In this document: positions 54,915 to 64,000 of the stretch, piece by piece
Numbering within the stretch: the first letter of the stretch is position 1
How the letters are laid out: every line of letters starts with the position of its first letter
DNA from: Subtercola frigoramans
GTDB lineage: Bacteria > Actinomycetota > Actinomycetes > Actinomycetales > Microbacteriaceae
NCBI RefSeq assembly: GCF_016907385.1
Contig: NZ_JAFBBU010000001.1
Span: forward strand, 1,860,001 to 1,924,000
Length of the DNA stretch: 64,000 nucleotides
Direction: 5' to 3'
Program-made: the position numbers and the translations under genes
The notes under the pieces: generated by a model
Told to the model about the DNA's origin: nothing
Databases searched by the model: none
What the model saw: only the letters and a program-made list of their open reading frames with translations

Positions 54915-56138
54915 ATGCTTCGTTGGCTCACTGCCGGAGAATCGCACGGGCCTGAACTCATTGCCGTCATTGAGGGCCTCCCGTCGGGCATCCCGGTCTC
55001 CCTGGAAAATATTCGTACCGATCTGGCGCGCCGCAAACTCGGCTACGGTCGGGGCGCGCGCATGAAATTCGAGCAGGACGAGGTTTCGATCTCGGGCGGC
55101 GTCGTACATGGCTTCACACTCGGCAGCCCGATCGCCATTCGAATCGGAAACACGGAGTGGCCCAAGTGGGTCGATGTCATGAGCTCCGAGCCGATCGAGA
55201 ACTACGTGCCGAGCGCTGGCAGGGGAGCCCCGCTCACGCGCCCCCGGCCCGGACACGCCGACCTCGTCGGAATGCAGAAGTACGGCTTCGACGAGGCCCG
55301 ACCCATTCTCGAGCGCGCGAGTGCCCGAGAGACCGCGGCCCGGGTCGCCCTCGGCGCTGTCGTGCGCAATTTTCTCGCTGAACTCGGTATCACCCTTGTG
55401 AGCCACACCCTGTCGATCGGCCCTGTGCGCGTGCCAGAAGGCTCCGCATTGCCCACCCCGGGCGATGTCGATCGCCTCGACGCCGACCCGCTGAGGTGCT
55501 TCGACCCAGCGACGTCGAACCGCATGGTCGCCGAAGTCGACGAGGCGCAGAAAGACGGCGACACGCTCGGCGGCGTGGTCGAGGTGCTGGCGTACGGACT
55601 CCCGCCCGGACTCGGTTCGCACGTGCACTGGGACAGGCGGCTCGATTCGCAGCTCGCCGCAGCGCTCATGGGCATCCAGGCGATCAAGGGCGTCGAAGTC
55701 GGAGACGGTTTTCTCACGACGACCAGGCGGGGTTCGCAGGCACACGACGAACTCATCGCCGGTGACGACGTGATCTCCCGCCTGAGCGACAAAGCCGGGG
55801 GCACGGAGGGCGGAATGAGCACGGGCACTGTGCTGCGCGTCCGCGCTGGAATGAAGCCGATCGCGACGATCCCTCACGCCCTGCGTACTGTCGATGTCGC
55901 AACCGGCGATGCAGCGGCTGCGCATCACCAGCGCTCCGATGTGTGCGCCGTCCCCGCAGCGGGAGTGGTCGCCGAAGCGATGGTCGCCCTCGTGCTGGCA
56001 AACGCCGTGCAGGAGAAGTTCGGCGGGGACTCGGTTACAGAGACGAAACGCAACCTCGATTCGTACCTGGCTGCGATCCCGGCCGCGTTACGCACCGGCT
56101 CAGTGAGCATCGACGATCCGACTGACTCTCTCGCGTGA
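54915..56138 (+). CDS. aroC: Chorismate synthase
   Basis: 407-aa FMN-dependent enzyme eliminating phosphate from EPSP to give chorismate. The family signatures [57 protein letters not shown] and the late block [35 protein letters not shown] are all present. GGAGG 9 nt upstream of the ATG. Overlaps aroK by 4 nt (GTGA). Confidence 0.98.
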   Translation: MLRWLTAGESHGPELIAVIEGLPSGIPVSLENIRTDLARRKLGYGRGARMKFEQDEVSISGGVVHGFTLGSPIAIRIGNTEWPKWVDVMSSEPIENYVPSAGRGAPLTRPRPGHADLVGMQKYGFDEARPILERASARETAARVALGAVVRNFLAELGITLVSHTLSIGPVRVPEGSALPTPGDVDRLDADPLRCFDPATSNRMVAEVDEAQKDGDTLGGVVEVLAYGLPPGLGSHVHWDRRLDSQLAAALMGIQAIKGVEVGDGFLTTTRRGSQAHDELIAGDDVISRLSDKAGGTEGGMSTGTVLRVRAGMKPIATIPHALRTVDVATGDAAAAHHQRSDVCAVPAAGVVAEAMVALVLANAVQEKFGGDSVTETKRNLDSYLAAIPAALRTGSVSIDDPTDSLA

Positions 56139-56719
56139 CCATCGTCATCATCGGCCCACCGGCGGCCGGCAAGACCCGGATCGGCCGCCGAGTTGCGAAG
56201 CTGCTCGACATGACGTTCACCGACACTGACAAGCAGATCGCGGCCGCCAACGGCCCCATTCCGGCGATCTTCGAGAGCCTCGGGGAGCCCGCCTTCCGTG
56301 CGCTCGAGCGGGCAGAGGTCGTCACCGCGCTTGCCGGCGGCGGCATCGTCTCGTTCGGTGGCGGCGCTGTGCTGAATGAGGCCACCCAGCGCGACCTCGA
56401 CGGCTGCCTCGTCGTCCTTTTCACCGCGTCGGTCGAGGCAGTGCAGAAGCGCCTGGGCAATTCCCGGCGTCCGCTGGTGCCCGACATCGAATCGTGGCAA
56501 CGACTGGTGGATGCCCGGCACGAGCTCTACGAAAGCCTCGCCGATTTCACGATCGACACCTCGCATCGCAAGGCCGACGACATCGCCGACGATGTCGCGA
56601 CGTGGATCACCGAGCAGTTCGACGCACAGCAGTTCGAAAAACAGCAGTTCGAAAAACAGCAGTTCGATGCTGAACGGCCGGGCCCGAAACCGGGCCAGGC
56701 ACAAGGGAGAGTTTCATGA
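56135..56719 (+). CDS. aroK: Shikimate kinase
   Basis: 194-aa P-loop kinase phosphorylating shikimate. Walker [16 protein letters not shown], substrate [20 protein letters not shown] and the glycine block [13 protein letters not shown]. The core ends near residue 160; a C-terminal extension contains an in-frame pentapeptide repeat (QQFEK, encoded by four 15-nt units at 56612-56671), absent from typical AroK. Overlaps aroB by 4 nt. Confidence 0.95.
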   Translation: MTIVIIGPPAAGKTRIGRRVAKLLDMTFTDTDKQIAAANGPIPAIFESLGEPAFRALERAEVVTALAGGGIVSFGGGAVLNEATQRDLDGCLVVLFTASVEAVQKRLGNSRRPLVPDIESWQRLVDARHELYESLADFTIDTSHRKADDIADDVATWITEQFDAQQFEKQQFEKQQFDAERPGPKPGQAQGRVS

Positions 56720-57798
56720 CCGCCGAGAGCCCCACGATCATCCATGTCGGTGGCGACAACGCGTACGACGTCATCGTCGGGCGCGGGGTGCTCGACCGGA
56801 TCGGTGCGTCGCTTGCACCCGGAGTGCGCAAAGTGCTCCTCGTGCACGCGCCGCCACTTTCGGACTGGGCCTCGGCCTTGCGCGACGAGCTGAAGGGCGA
56901 CTACGAGGTTCTGCTGGCCGAGGTTCCTGACGGTGAGGGAGCCAAACGGATCGAGGTCGCCTCGTTCCTCTGGCAGATTCTCGGTCAGGCAGACTTCACT
57001 CGGTCAGACGCGATCGTGGCCTTCGGTGGCGGCTCGACGACCGACCTCGCCGGGTTCGTGGCCGCAACCTGGCTGCGCGGTGTTCAGCTCATCCAGGCAC
57101 CGACCACTCTGCTCGGGATGGTCGATGCCGCGATCGGCGGGAAGACGGGGATCAACACGGCCGAGGGCAAGAATCTCGTGGGTGCCTTCTACGCACCGAG
57201 CACCGTCATCGCTGACCTCGACACGTTGGTCAGTCTGCCGCGCAACGATCTTCTCGCCGGGTTCGCCGAGGTTGTCAAGGCCGGGTTCATCGCGGAACCG
57301 GAGATCCTCGACATCATCGAGGCCGATGTCGAAGCAGCGACCGATCCCACCACCCCACAGTTCCGACGCCTGGTCGAGCTCTCGATCGGCCTCAAGGCCA
57401 GGGTCGTCGGCGAGGACTTCAAGGAGGCGGGACTCCGCGAGATCCTGAACTACGGGCACACCCTGGGCCACGCCATCGAGCACACCGAGCGCTACCAGTG
57501 GAGGCACGGAGCGGCGGTGTCGGTCGGCATGGTCTTCGCCGCGGAACTCGGCAGGCTCACCGGGAGCCTTTCGGATGCCGCGGTCGACCGTCACCGCAGC
57601 ATCCTCGAGTCCCTGACCCTGCCGACAACGTACCCGGTCGGCCGCTGGAAGACCCTGCTCGCCGCCATGCAACGCGACAAGAAGGCCAGGGGGAGCATGC
57701 TCAGGTTCATCGTTCTCGACGACATCGGCAAGCCCACCGTGCTCGCCGGCCCCGAGACCTCGCTGCTCTTCGCGGCCTACCAGGAGATCGGCTCGTAG
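56716..57798 (+). CDS. aroB: 3-Dehydroquinate synthase
   Basis: 360-aa NAD- and metal-dependent cyclase converting DAHP to 3-dehydroquinate. NAD-binding region [23 protein letters not shown], catalytic [32 protein letters not shown], the metal-binding Glu in [15 protein letters not shown] and His in [13 protein letters not shown]. Last gene of aroC-aroK-aroB; followed by the large hairpin at 57817-57876. Confidence 0.98.
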   Translation: MTAESPTIIHVGGDNAYDVIVGRGVLDRIGASLAPGVRKVLLVHAPPLSDWASALRDELKGDYEVLLAEVPDGEGAKRIEVASFLWQILGQADFTRSDAIVAFGGGSTTDLAGFVAATWLRGVQLIQAPTTLLGMVDAAIGGKTGINTAEGKNLVGAFYAPSTVIADLDTLVSLPRNDLLAGFAEVVKAGFIAEPEILDIIEADVEAATDPTTPQFRRLVELSIGLKARVVGEDFKEAGLREILNYGHTLGHAIEHTERYQWRHGAAVSVGMVFAAELGRLTGSLSDAAVDRHRSILESLTLPTTYPVGRWKTLLAAMQRDKKARGSMLRFIVLDDIGKPTVLAGPETSLLFAAYQEIGS

Positions 57799-57816
57799 CA
57801 CCTGGCATTCGAGCCC

Positions 57817-57876
57817 ATCGACTTTCCCGATGGTGCAGCAAATTCGCCTTTGTGCTGCACCTTCGGGAAAGTCGAT
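57817..57876. terminator. Long near-perfect hairpin between aroB and efp
   Basis: 24-nt arms (57817-57840 and 57853-57876) pair at 23 positions, with a 12-nt loop that can pair a further AAA/TTT. The arm core reads CGACTTTCCCGA...GTGCAGCA. It probably ends the aro transcript, though the arms are far longer than a normal terminator and no U-tract follows. Confidence 0.7.
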
Positions 57877-57901
57877 CTGCTTTCAACTACACTCGTATGT
57901 C

Positions 57902-57926
57902 GGGCCGCAACCGGCCCCCGCTTTTT
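57902..57926 (+). terminator. Terminator/attenuator-like hairpin just before efp
   Basis: GGGCCG-CAAC-CGGCCC (57902-57917) followed by CCGCTTTTT. It ends about 20 nt before the efp start. A possible -10 (TACACT, 57888-57893) lies upstream, so the hairpin may sit within the efp leader. Confidence 0.55.
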
Positions 57927-57946
57927 CTCAAATGAATGGAACACCC

Positions 57947-58516
57947 TTGGCTTCGACAAGTGACATCAGCAACGGCGTAGTGATGAAGATCGACGGGCAG
58001 CTCTGGGCTGTCATCGAATTCCAGCACGTCAAACCGGGCAAGGGCGGGGCATTCGTTCGCACCAAGATCAAGAACGTCGTCTCGGGCAAGGTCGTCGACC
58101 GCACCTTCAACGCCGGGGCGAAGATCGAGACGGCCAACGTCGACCGCCGCGACTACCAGTACCTCTACAACGACGGCCAGGACTTCGTGTTCATGGACAC
58201 CGACACCTTCGAACAGCTCACCGTGACGGACGCCGTCGTCGGCGACGCAGCCAAGTTCATGCTCGAGAACCAGATGGCCACCATCGCGCTGCACGAAGAC
58301 GCCCCGTTGTACGTCGAACTGCCCGCCTCTGTCATCCTCGAGATCACCTACACCGAGCCCGGCCTCCAGGGTGACCGCTCGACCGGCGGCACCAAGCCGG
58401 CGACGGTCGAGACCGGCCACGAGATCCAGGTTCCCCTGTTCCTCGAGCAGGGCACCAAGGTCAAGGTCGACACCCGCACGGGCGACTATCTCGGCCGCGT
58501 CAGCGACAAGGGCTGA
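57947..58516 (+). CDS. efp: Elongation factor P
   Basis: 189-aa translation factor that relieves ribosome stalling at polyproline. Begins (TTG)[39 protein letters not shown]; the lysine in PGKGG is the position modified in other bacteria. Three beta-barrel domains are complete through [15 protein letters not shown] at 57947 is preferred because it matches the family N-terminus and GGAA lies 7 nt upstream; an ATG at 57932 would add MNGTP without an SD. Precedes nusB by 9 nt. Confidence 0.95.
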   Translation: MASTSDISNGVVMKIDGQLWAVIEFQHVKPGKGGAFVRTKIKNVVSGKVVDRTFNAGAKIETANVDRRDYQYLYNDGQDFVFMDTDTFEQLTVTDAVVGDAAKFMLENQMATIALHEDAPLYVELPASVILEITYTEPGLQGDRSTGGTKPATVETGHEIQVPLFLEQGTKVKVDTRTGDYLGRVSDKG

Positions 58517-58525
58517 TTCAGAGCC

Positions 58526-58948
58526 GTGAGCGCACGCACAAAAGCACGCAAGCGAGCCCTCGACGTTCTGTACGCGGCGGATGTCCGGCAGATCTCGATC
58601 AACGAATCCCTTGCAGCCGAGGCAGCCAGGGCGCTGACCGAACCAGCACGTGAGGCGTCGTGGGAATACGCCAGGGAGATCGTCGACGGCGTCGTCTCGC
58701 ACGGCTACGAGATCGACGAACTGATCGAGACGTACGCGAAGGGCTGGACCCTCGGCCGCATGCCGCACGTCGACCGGGCACTTCTCCGAATCGGCATCTG
58801 GGAGGTCCTCTACAACGACGATGTACCTGACAACGTGGCCATCGCCGAGGCCGTCGAGGCAGCCCAGTCGATGTCGACGGATGCCTCCGCTCCCTTCATC
58901 AACGGAATCCTCGCCAAGATCGCCCAGACCAAGGGCGTCGCGCACTGA
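58526..58948 (+). CDS. nusB: Transcription antitermination factor NusB
   Basis: 140-aa all-helical RNA-binding protein of the rRNA antitermination complex. SARTKARKRALDVLYAADVRQ at the start, then VDGVVSHGYEIDELIETYAKGWTLGRMPHVDRALLRIGIWEVLY and VAIAEAVEAAQSMSTDASAPFINGILAKIA. GTG start 9 nt after efp, so the two are co-transcribed. Confidence 0.96.
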   Translation: MSARTKARKRALDVLYAADVRQISINESLAAEAARALTEPAREASWEYAREIVDGVVSHGYEIDELIETYAKGWTLGRMPHVDRALLRIGIWEVLYNDDVPDNVAIAEAVEAAQSMSTDASAPFINGILAKIAQTKGVAH

Positions 58949-58986
58949 AGCGTGTCTCCCACCTCGGTCACCCTCGTCGGGTGGGG

Positions 58987-60538
<1,552 letters not shown>

Positions 60539-60542
<4 letters not shown>

Positions 60543-61918
60543 GCGACTCACCTTCCAGCACAGACAGACTCGCGAGCCTGAGTTACCTCGTCTCCGGTGC
60601 CACGCTGCCCACGGGCGAACGCGCCGATCTCCTCGTGCAGGGCGGTCGCCTGAGGGCAGTCGGCCGCTCGCTCGACGCGCACGGCGCAACAGTGATCGAC
60701 GCCGACGGGCTTCTTGCCCTGCCCGGCCTGGTCGACCTGCACACGCACCTGCGCGAGCCCGGTTTCGAACAGAGCGAAACGGTGCTCACTGGCACTCGTG
60801 CGGCCGCAGCCGGCGGGTTCACCAGCGTCTTCGCGATGGCGAACACGCTGCCGGTGTCTGACACCGCTGGCGTGGTCGAGCAGGTACAGGCGCTGGGGGA
60901 TGACGCCGGCTTCGCCACCGTGCGCCCGATCGGTGCCGTCACGGTCGGCCTTGCGGGTGAACGGCTGAGCGAGATCGGCGCCATGGCGCACTCCCGCGCC
61001 CGTGTGCGGGTCTTCTCCGATGACGGCAAGTGCGTTCACGACTCGCTGCTCATGCGCCGGGCCCTCGAGTACGTGAAGACCTTCGACGGGGTCGTCGCCC
61101 AGCACTCGCAAGACCCACGGCTCACCGAGAACTCCCAGATGAACGAAGGCGCGCTCTCGAGCGAGCTCGGGCTGAAGGGCTGGCCGGCCGTCGCCGAGGA
61201 GTCGATCATCGCGCGCGACGTGCTACTGGCCGAGCACGTCGGAGCCCGCCTGCACGTCTGCCATGTCTCGACAGCCGGCTCGGTGGAGGTGATCCGCTGG
61301 GCGAAATCCCGCGGCATCGCCGTCACGGCCGAGGCTACGCCGCACCACCTGCTGCTCACCGAAGACCTCATCCGTTCGTACGACGCCCGGTACAAAGTGA
61401 ACCCACCTCTGCGACGCGACGACGACGTGCATGCGCTTCGCGCCGGGCTCGCCGACGGCACGATCGACATCATCGCCACCGACCACGCGCCTCACCCTGC
61501 CGAATCGAAGGAATCCGAGTGGGACGCCGCGTCGTTCGGCATGGTCGGCCTCGAGTCGGCACTCTCGGTCGCCCAGACGGCGCTCGTCGAAACCGGCCTC
61601 CTCACCTGGGCCGACATTGCCCGTGTGCTGTCGCAGACACCGGCCGAGATCGGTCGGCTTGCCGACCACTCGCACGCCTTCGAAGTCGGCTCCTCGGCCA
61701 ACTTCACCCTCCACGACCCGAGCAGCAGCAGCGTCTTCGGTCTCGACCGGCTCGCCGGCAAGAGCACCAACTCGCCCTTTCTCGGCATGACCCTCTCCGG
61801 ACGGGTCGAATACACCTTCCATCACGGCTACCCGACCGTCTTCGGCGGCACCGTGCTCGACAGCGCTGAGGTCGCGGCAAGCGCCGCAGCGTGGAAAACA
61901 GGAAGCACTCATGGATAG
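60539..61918 (+). CDS. pyrC: Dihydroorotase
   Basis: 459-aa zinc amidohydrolase closing N-carbamoyl-aspartate to dihydroorotate. Metal ligands in [21 protein letters not shown] and [10 protein letters not shown], with the catalytic Asp in [10 protein letters not shown]. The GTG at 60539 overlaps the pyrB stop (GTGA); a much longer open frame upstream is only a shadow of pyrB. C-terminal amidohydrolase block [19 protein letters not shown] is complete. The stop overlaps the following ATG. Confidence 0.96.
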
Positions 61919-62702
61919 AATCGGCCCCGCACTCATCGTCCTGGCGATCCTGATCGTCATCTACGCCGCCATGGCGCTCGGCTGGAGGGCCCGCAAGCGC
62001 CGACAGGCCGCCTTCACTGCGCAGTCCGAAACGCCGAAGGATGCTGGTAACCTCCTGCTCGAGGTGCCGATGCTCTACGTGGCGACCACGCCGGCGAACA
62101 AGCCCCTCGAACGCCTCACCATCAAGGGCCTCGCCTTTCGCGGGCGAGGAACGTTCATCGTGTGGCAACACGGCGTCACACTCTCCGTCAACGGGGAACC
62201 CGACGTCTTCGTGCCCGTGGCCGACATCCGTTCGATCGGAACATCGACCTACACGATCGATCGTGTCGTCGAATCCGGTGGACTGGTCCGGCTCGACTGG
62301 ACCTCGGCTCTCGACGGCGACGACGAGGCTCGGCTGAACGCCGCAACCGCCGGGGCGAACCGCGCCGAACGCAACGCCGCCATCGCCCGCGCCATCTCGA
62401 CCGCACACGACACCGCGGAGGCCGCTGCGGCGGTCGCCGCTGCCACCGAGGAGTTCGACCACGCACACCCCCGGCCGCGCGCGGGTGATCGAGGCGCGGC
62501 CCAGACGGGTCACCGCAGCTCGACGGCGACGATCGTCGCCCACAGCACCGCCGACGTCGAGTCGTACGTGCGGATTCTCGACCAGGCCGACAGCACCCGC
62601 GTTCTCGAGGCGGTCGACGGAATCGTCGCAGCCTTCACCCGAACAACACAGCCCAACACCCCACCCCCCGCAACCCCGACGCAGGAAGGGACTCTCGCGT
62701 GA
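61911..62702 (+). CDS. Membrane-anchored PH-like protein between pyrC and carA
   Basis: 263-aa protein with one N-terminal membrane segment ([20 protein letters not shown]), a basic stop-transfer and a beta-rich PH-like region ([43 protein letters not shown]...[12 protein letters not shown]). The last third is an Ala-rich charged helix plus a Pro/Thr tail. Position between pyrC and carA matches the actinobacterial protein represented by Rv1382 of M. tuberculosis; role in the operon unknown. Overlaps its neighbours by 8 and 4 nt. Confidence 0.8.
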   Translation: MDRIGPALIVLAILIVIYAAMALGWRARKRRQAAFTAQSETPKDAGNLLLEVPMLYVATTPANKPLERLTIKGLAFRGRGTFIVWQHGVTLSVNGEPDVFVPVADIRSIGTSTYTIDRVVESGGLVRLDWTSALDGDDEARLNAATAGANRAERNAAIARAISTAHDTAEAAAAVAAATEEFDHAHPRPRAGDRGAAQTGHRSSTATIVAHSTADVESYVRILDQADSTRVLEAVDGIVAAFTRTTQPNTPPPATPTQEGTLA

Positions 62703-63859
62703 TCGCCGCAGAGCCCGCAGTTTTTGTTCTCGAAGACGGCAATCGGTACGTGGGGCGCGCCTATGGCGCCCGCGGCCGCACCATCGGCGAAGCGGTCTTC
62801 GCCACCGGAATGACCGGGTACCAGGAGACGCTGACCGATCCTTCGTACGCCGGCCAGATCGTCATGATGACGGCACCGCACATCGGCAACACCGGCACCA
62901 ACGACGAAGACCTCGAGTCCAGCCGCATCTGGGTCTCGGGATTCGTCGTGCGCGACCCTTCGCGAGTCGTATCCAACTTCCGTGCGACCCGCAGCCTCGA
63001 CGACGACCTCGTCCGCGATGAAGTGGTGGGAATCAGCGGCATCGACACCCGGGCCGTGACGCGGCACATCCGGTCATCCGGTGCCATGCGCGCGGGCATC
63101 TTCTCGGGCCCCGACTTCGAACTGTCACCGGATGCCCAGCTCGAGCTGGTTCGCGCCGGCGCCGAAATGGCGGGCCAGAACCTCTCGAAGGTCGTCTCGA
63201 CACCCGAGCCGTACACGGTCGCTGCCGTCGGCGAACGTGTCGGATCCGTCGTGGTTCTCGACCTCGGCGTCAAGAAGTCGACTCTCAACTATCTCGCCGA
63301 CCGCGGCTTCGACGTGGAGGTGCTGCCGGAGTCCTCGACCTCGGCGGAGATCCTCGCGCTCGACCCCTCGGCACTCTTCTACTCGAACGGCCCCGGCGAC
63401 CCCGAGGCGTCTGAGGGGCATGTGCAGGTGCTCCGCGATGTGCTGCACGCGGGGCTGCCGTACTTCGGTATCTGCTTCGGCAACCAGTTGCTCGGCCGCG
63501 CGCTCGGTTTCGGCACCTACAAGCTGCCGTTCGGCCACCGCGGCATCAACCAGCCCGTGCTCGACCGAACGACGGGCCGCGTGGAGATCACCAGCCAGAA
63601 CCACGGCTTCGCTGTCGATGCCCCGCGCGAGGGCGTCATCGAGTCGCCAGAAGGGTTCGGCCTCGTCGAGGTGAGCCACGTGAGCCTGAACGATGACGTG
63701 GTCGAGGGCATCCGGTGCCTCGAGATCAACGCCTTCTCTGTGCAGTACCACCCGGAGGCGGCCGCCGGGCCGCACGACTCGATGTACCTCTTCGACCGAT
63801 TCAGAGACATGGTCCTGAGCTCCAACCTCCCGCACGCCAACTCCCAGGAAAGCAAGTAA
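62699..63859 (+). CDS. carA: Carbamoyl-phosphate synthase, small (glutaminase) subunit
   Basis: 386-aa subunit producing ammonia from glutamine for CarB. N-terminal domain with [22 protein letters not shown] and [21 protein letters not shown]-terminal class I amidotransferase with nucleophile C259 ([12 protein letters not shown]), [11 protein letters not shown] and the His/Glu of [18 protein letters not shown] start overlaps the preceding gene; stop overlaps carB by 1 nt. Confidence 0.97.
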   Translation: MIAAEPAVFVLEDGNRYVGRAYGARGRTIGEAVFATGMTGYQETLTDPSYAGQIVMMTAPHIGNTGTNDEDLESSRIWVSGFVVRDPSRVVSNFRATRSLDDDLVRDEVVGISGIDTRAVTRHIRSSGAMRAGIFSGPDFELSPDAQLELVRAGAEMAGQNLSKVVSTPEPYTVAAVGERVGSVVVLDLGVKKSTLNYLADRGFDVEVLPESSTSAEILALDPSALFYSNGPGDPEASEGHVQVLRDVLHAGLPYFGICFGNQLLGRALGFGTYKLPFGHRGINQPVLDRTTGRVEITSQNHGFAVDAPREGVIESPEGFGLVEVSHVSLNDDVVEGIRCLEINAFSVQYHPEAAAGPHDSMYLFDRFRDMVLSSNLPHANSQESK

Positions 63860-64000
63860 TGCCCAAGAGAGAAGACATCAAGAGCGTCCTGGTCATCGGC
63901 TCCGGCCCGATCGTGATCGGCCAGGCCTGCGAGTTCGACTATTCGGGTACCCAGGCGTGCCGCGTGCTGCGTGAAGAGGGCGTTCGCGTCATCCTGGTGA
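63859..64000 (+). CDS. carB: Carbamoyl-phosphate synthase, large subunit, partial at right edge
   Basis: Only the first 47 codons are inside the window: [41 protein letters not shown], the typical start of the first ATP-grasp half. Coupled to carA through TAATG. Confidence 0.95.
   Translation, partial: MPKREDIKSVLVIGSGPIVIGQACEFDYSGTQACRVLREEGVRVILV

Overview
High-GC actinobacterial chromosome. The housekeeping gene order (ruvC-ruvA-ruvB-yajC-secD-secF-rel; rarA-rpsD-DUF948-alaS-ruvX-mltG-aroE-aroC-aroK-aroB-efp-nusB-pyrR-pyrB-pyrC-x-carA-carB), a DUF222/HNH endonuclease-like gene, a REP-like hairpin with the GAGTAGCG...CGTATCGAAA theme and many apparently leaderless genes (TANNNT 6-7 nt before the start codon) all suggest Micrococcales, most likely Microbacteriaceae. 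I cannot name the genus from sequence alone.

Layout. 1-4.7 kb: three minus-strand genes (acyl-CoA ligase running off the left edge, a GH63/MGH1-like glucosidase, a DUF218 membrane protein). 4.8-5.6 kb: four tRNA genes, Val(CAC) on the minus strand and Gly(GCC), Cys(GCA), Val(GAC) on the plus strand; the last has a 26-nt duplicate of its 3' end 136 bp downstream, like a relic attachment site. 5.7-7.4 kb: ArsR-type regulator and a histidine-rich CDF metal exporter. 7.5-14.0 kb: a complete 6508-bp Tn3-family transposon with 38-bp inverted repeats, a GTTTC target duplication, tnpR, res site and tnpA. It splits a DUF222/HNH gene whose last 22 codons now lie 6.5 kb away. Nested inside the transposon is a 2.46-kb cassette bounded by a second, different pair of Tn3-type inverted repeats. 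The cassette has no transposase and carries a secreted S1-family serine protease and a lipoprotein.

15.8-21 kb: a lipoprotein, a Pr6Pr-like membrane protein, a small Cys-containing ORF, the aguB-aguA pair (agmatine to putrescine), a DUF817 membrane protein and an ABM-domain protein. 21.1-27.9 kb: a compact six-gene co-directional cluster (adenosine-deaminase-like hydrolase, LLM-type flavin monooxygenase, split ThDP decarboxylase alpha and beta, GMC oxidoreductase, aldehyde dehydrogenase). It looks like a dedicated but uncharacterised catabolic route for a nitrogen- or sulfur-containing small molecule. 28-29.7 kb: a RibD-C-like reductase and a FolP2-type dihydropteroate synthase homologue.

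29.7-64 kb is core genome: thrS, HIT protein, pdxS/pdxT, yebC, ruvCAB, yajC-secDF, rel, an AbiEi-like protein, DUF349, cyclophilin, rarA, rpsD, alaS-ruvX-mltG-aroE, aroCKB, efp-nusB and the pyrimidine operon. The pyrimidine operon opens with a hairpin whose loop matches the PyrR-binding consensus and lies just upstream of the pyrR ribosome-binding site. carB is cut by the right edge.

The parts most worth attention are the nested transposon/cassette with its protease cargo, the unexplained six-gene catabolic cluster, and the RNA-level signals (PyrR loop, hairpin masking the protease ribosome-binding site, hairpins before efp).
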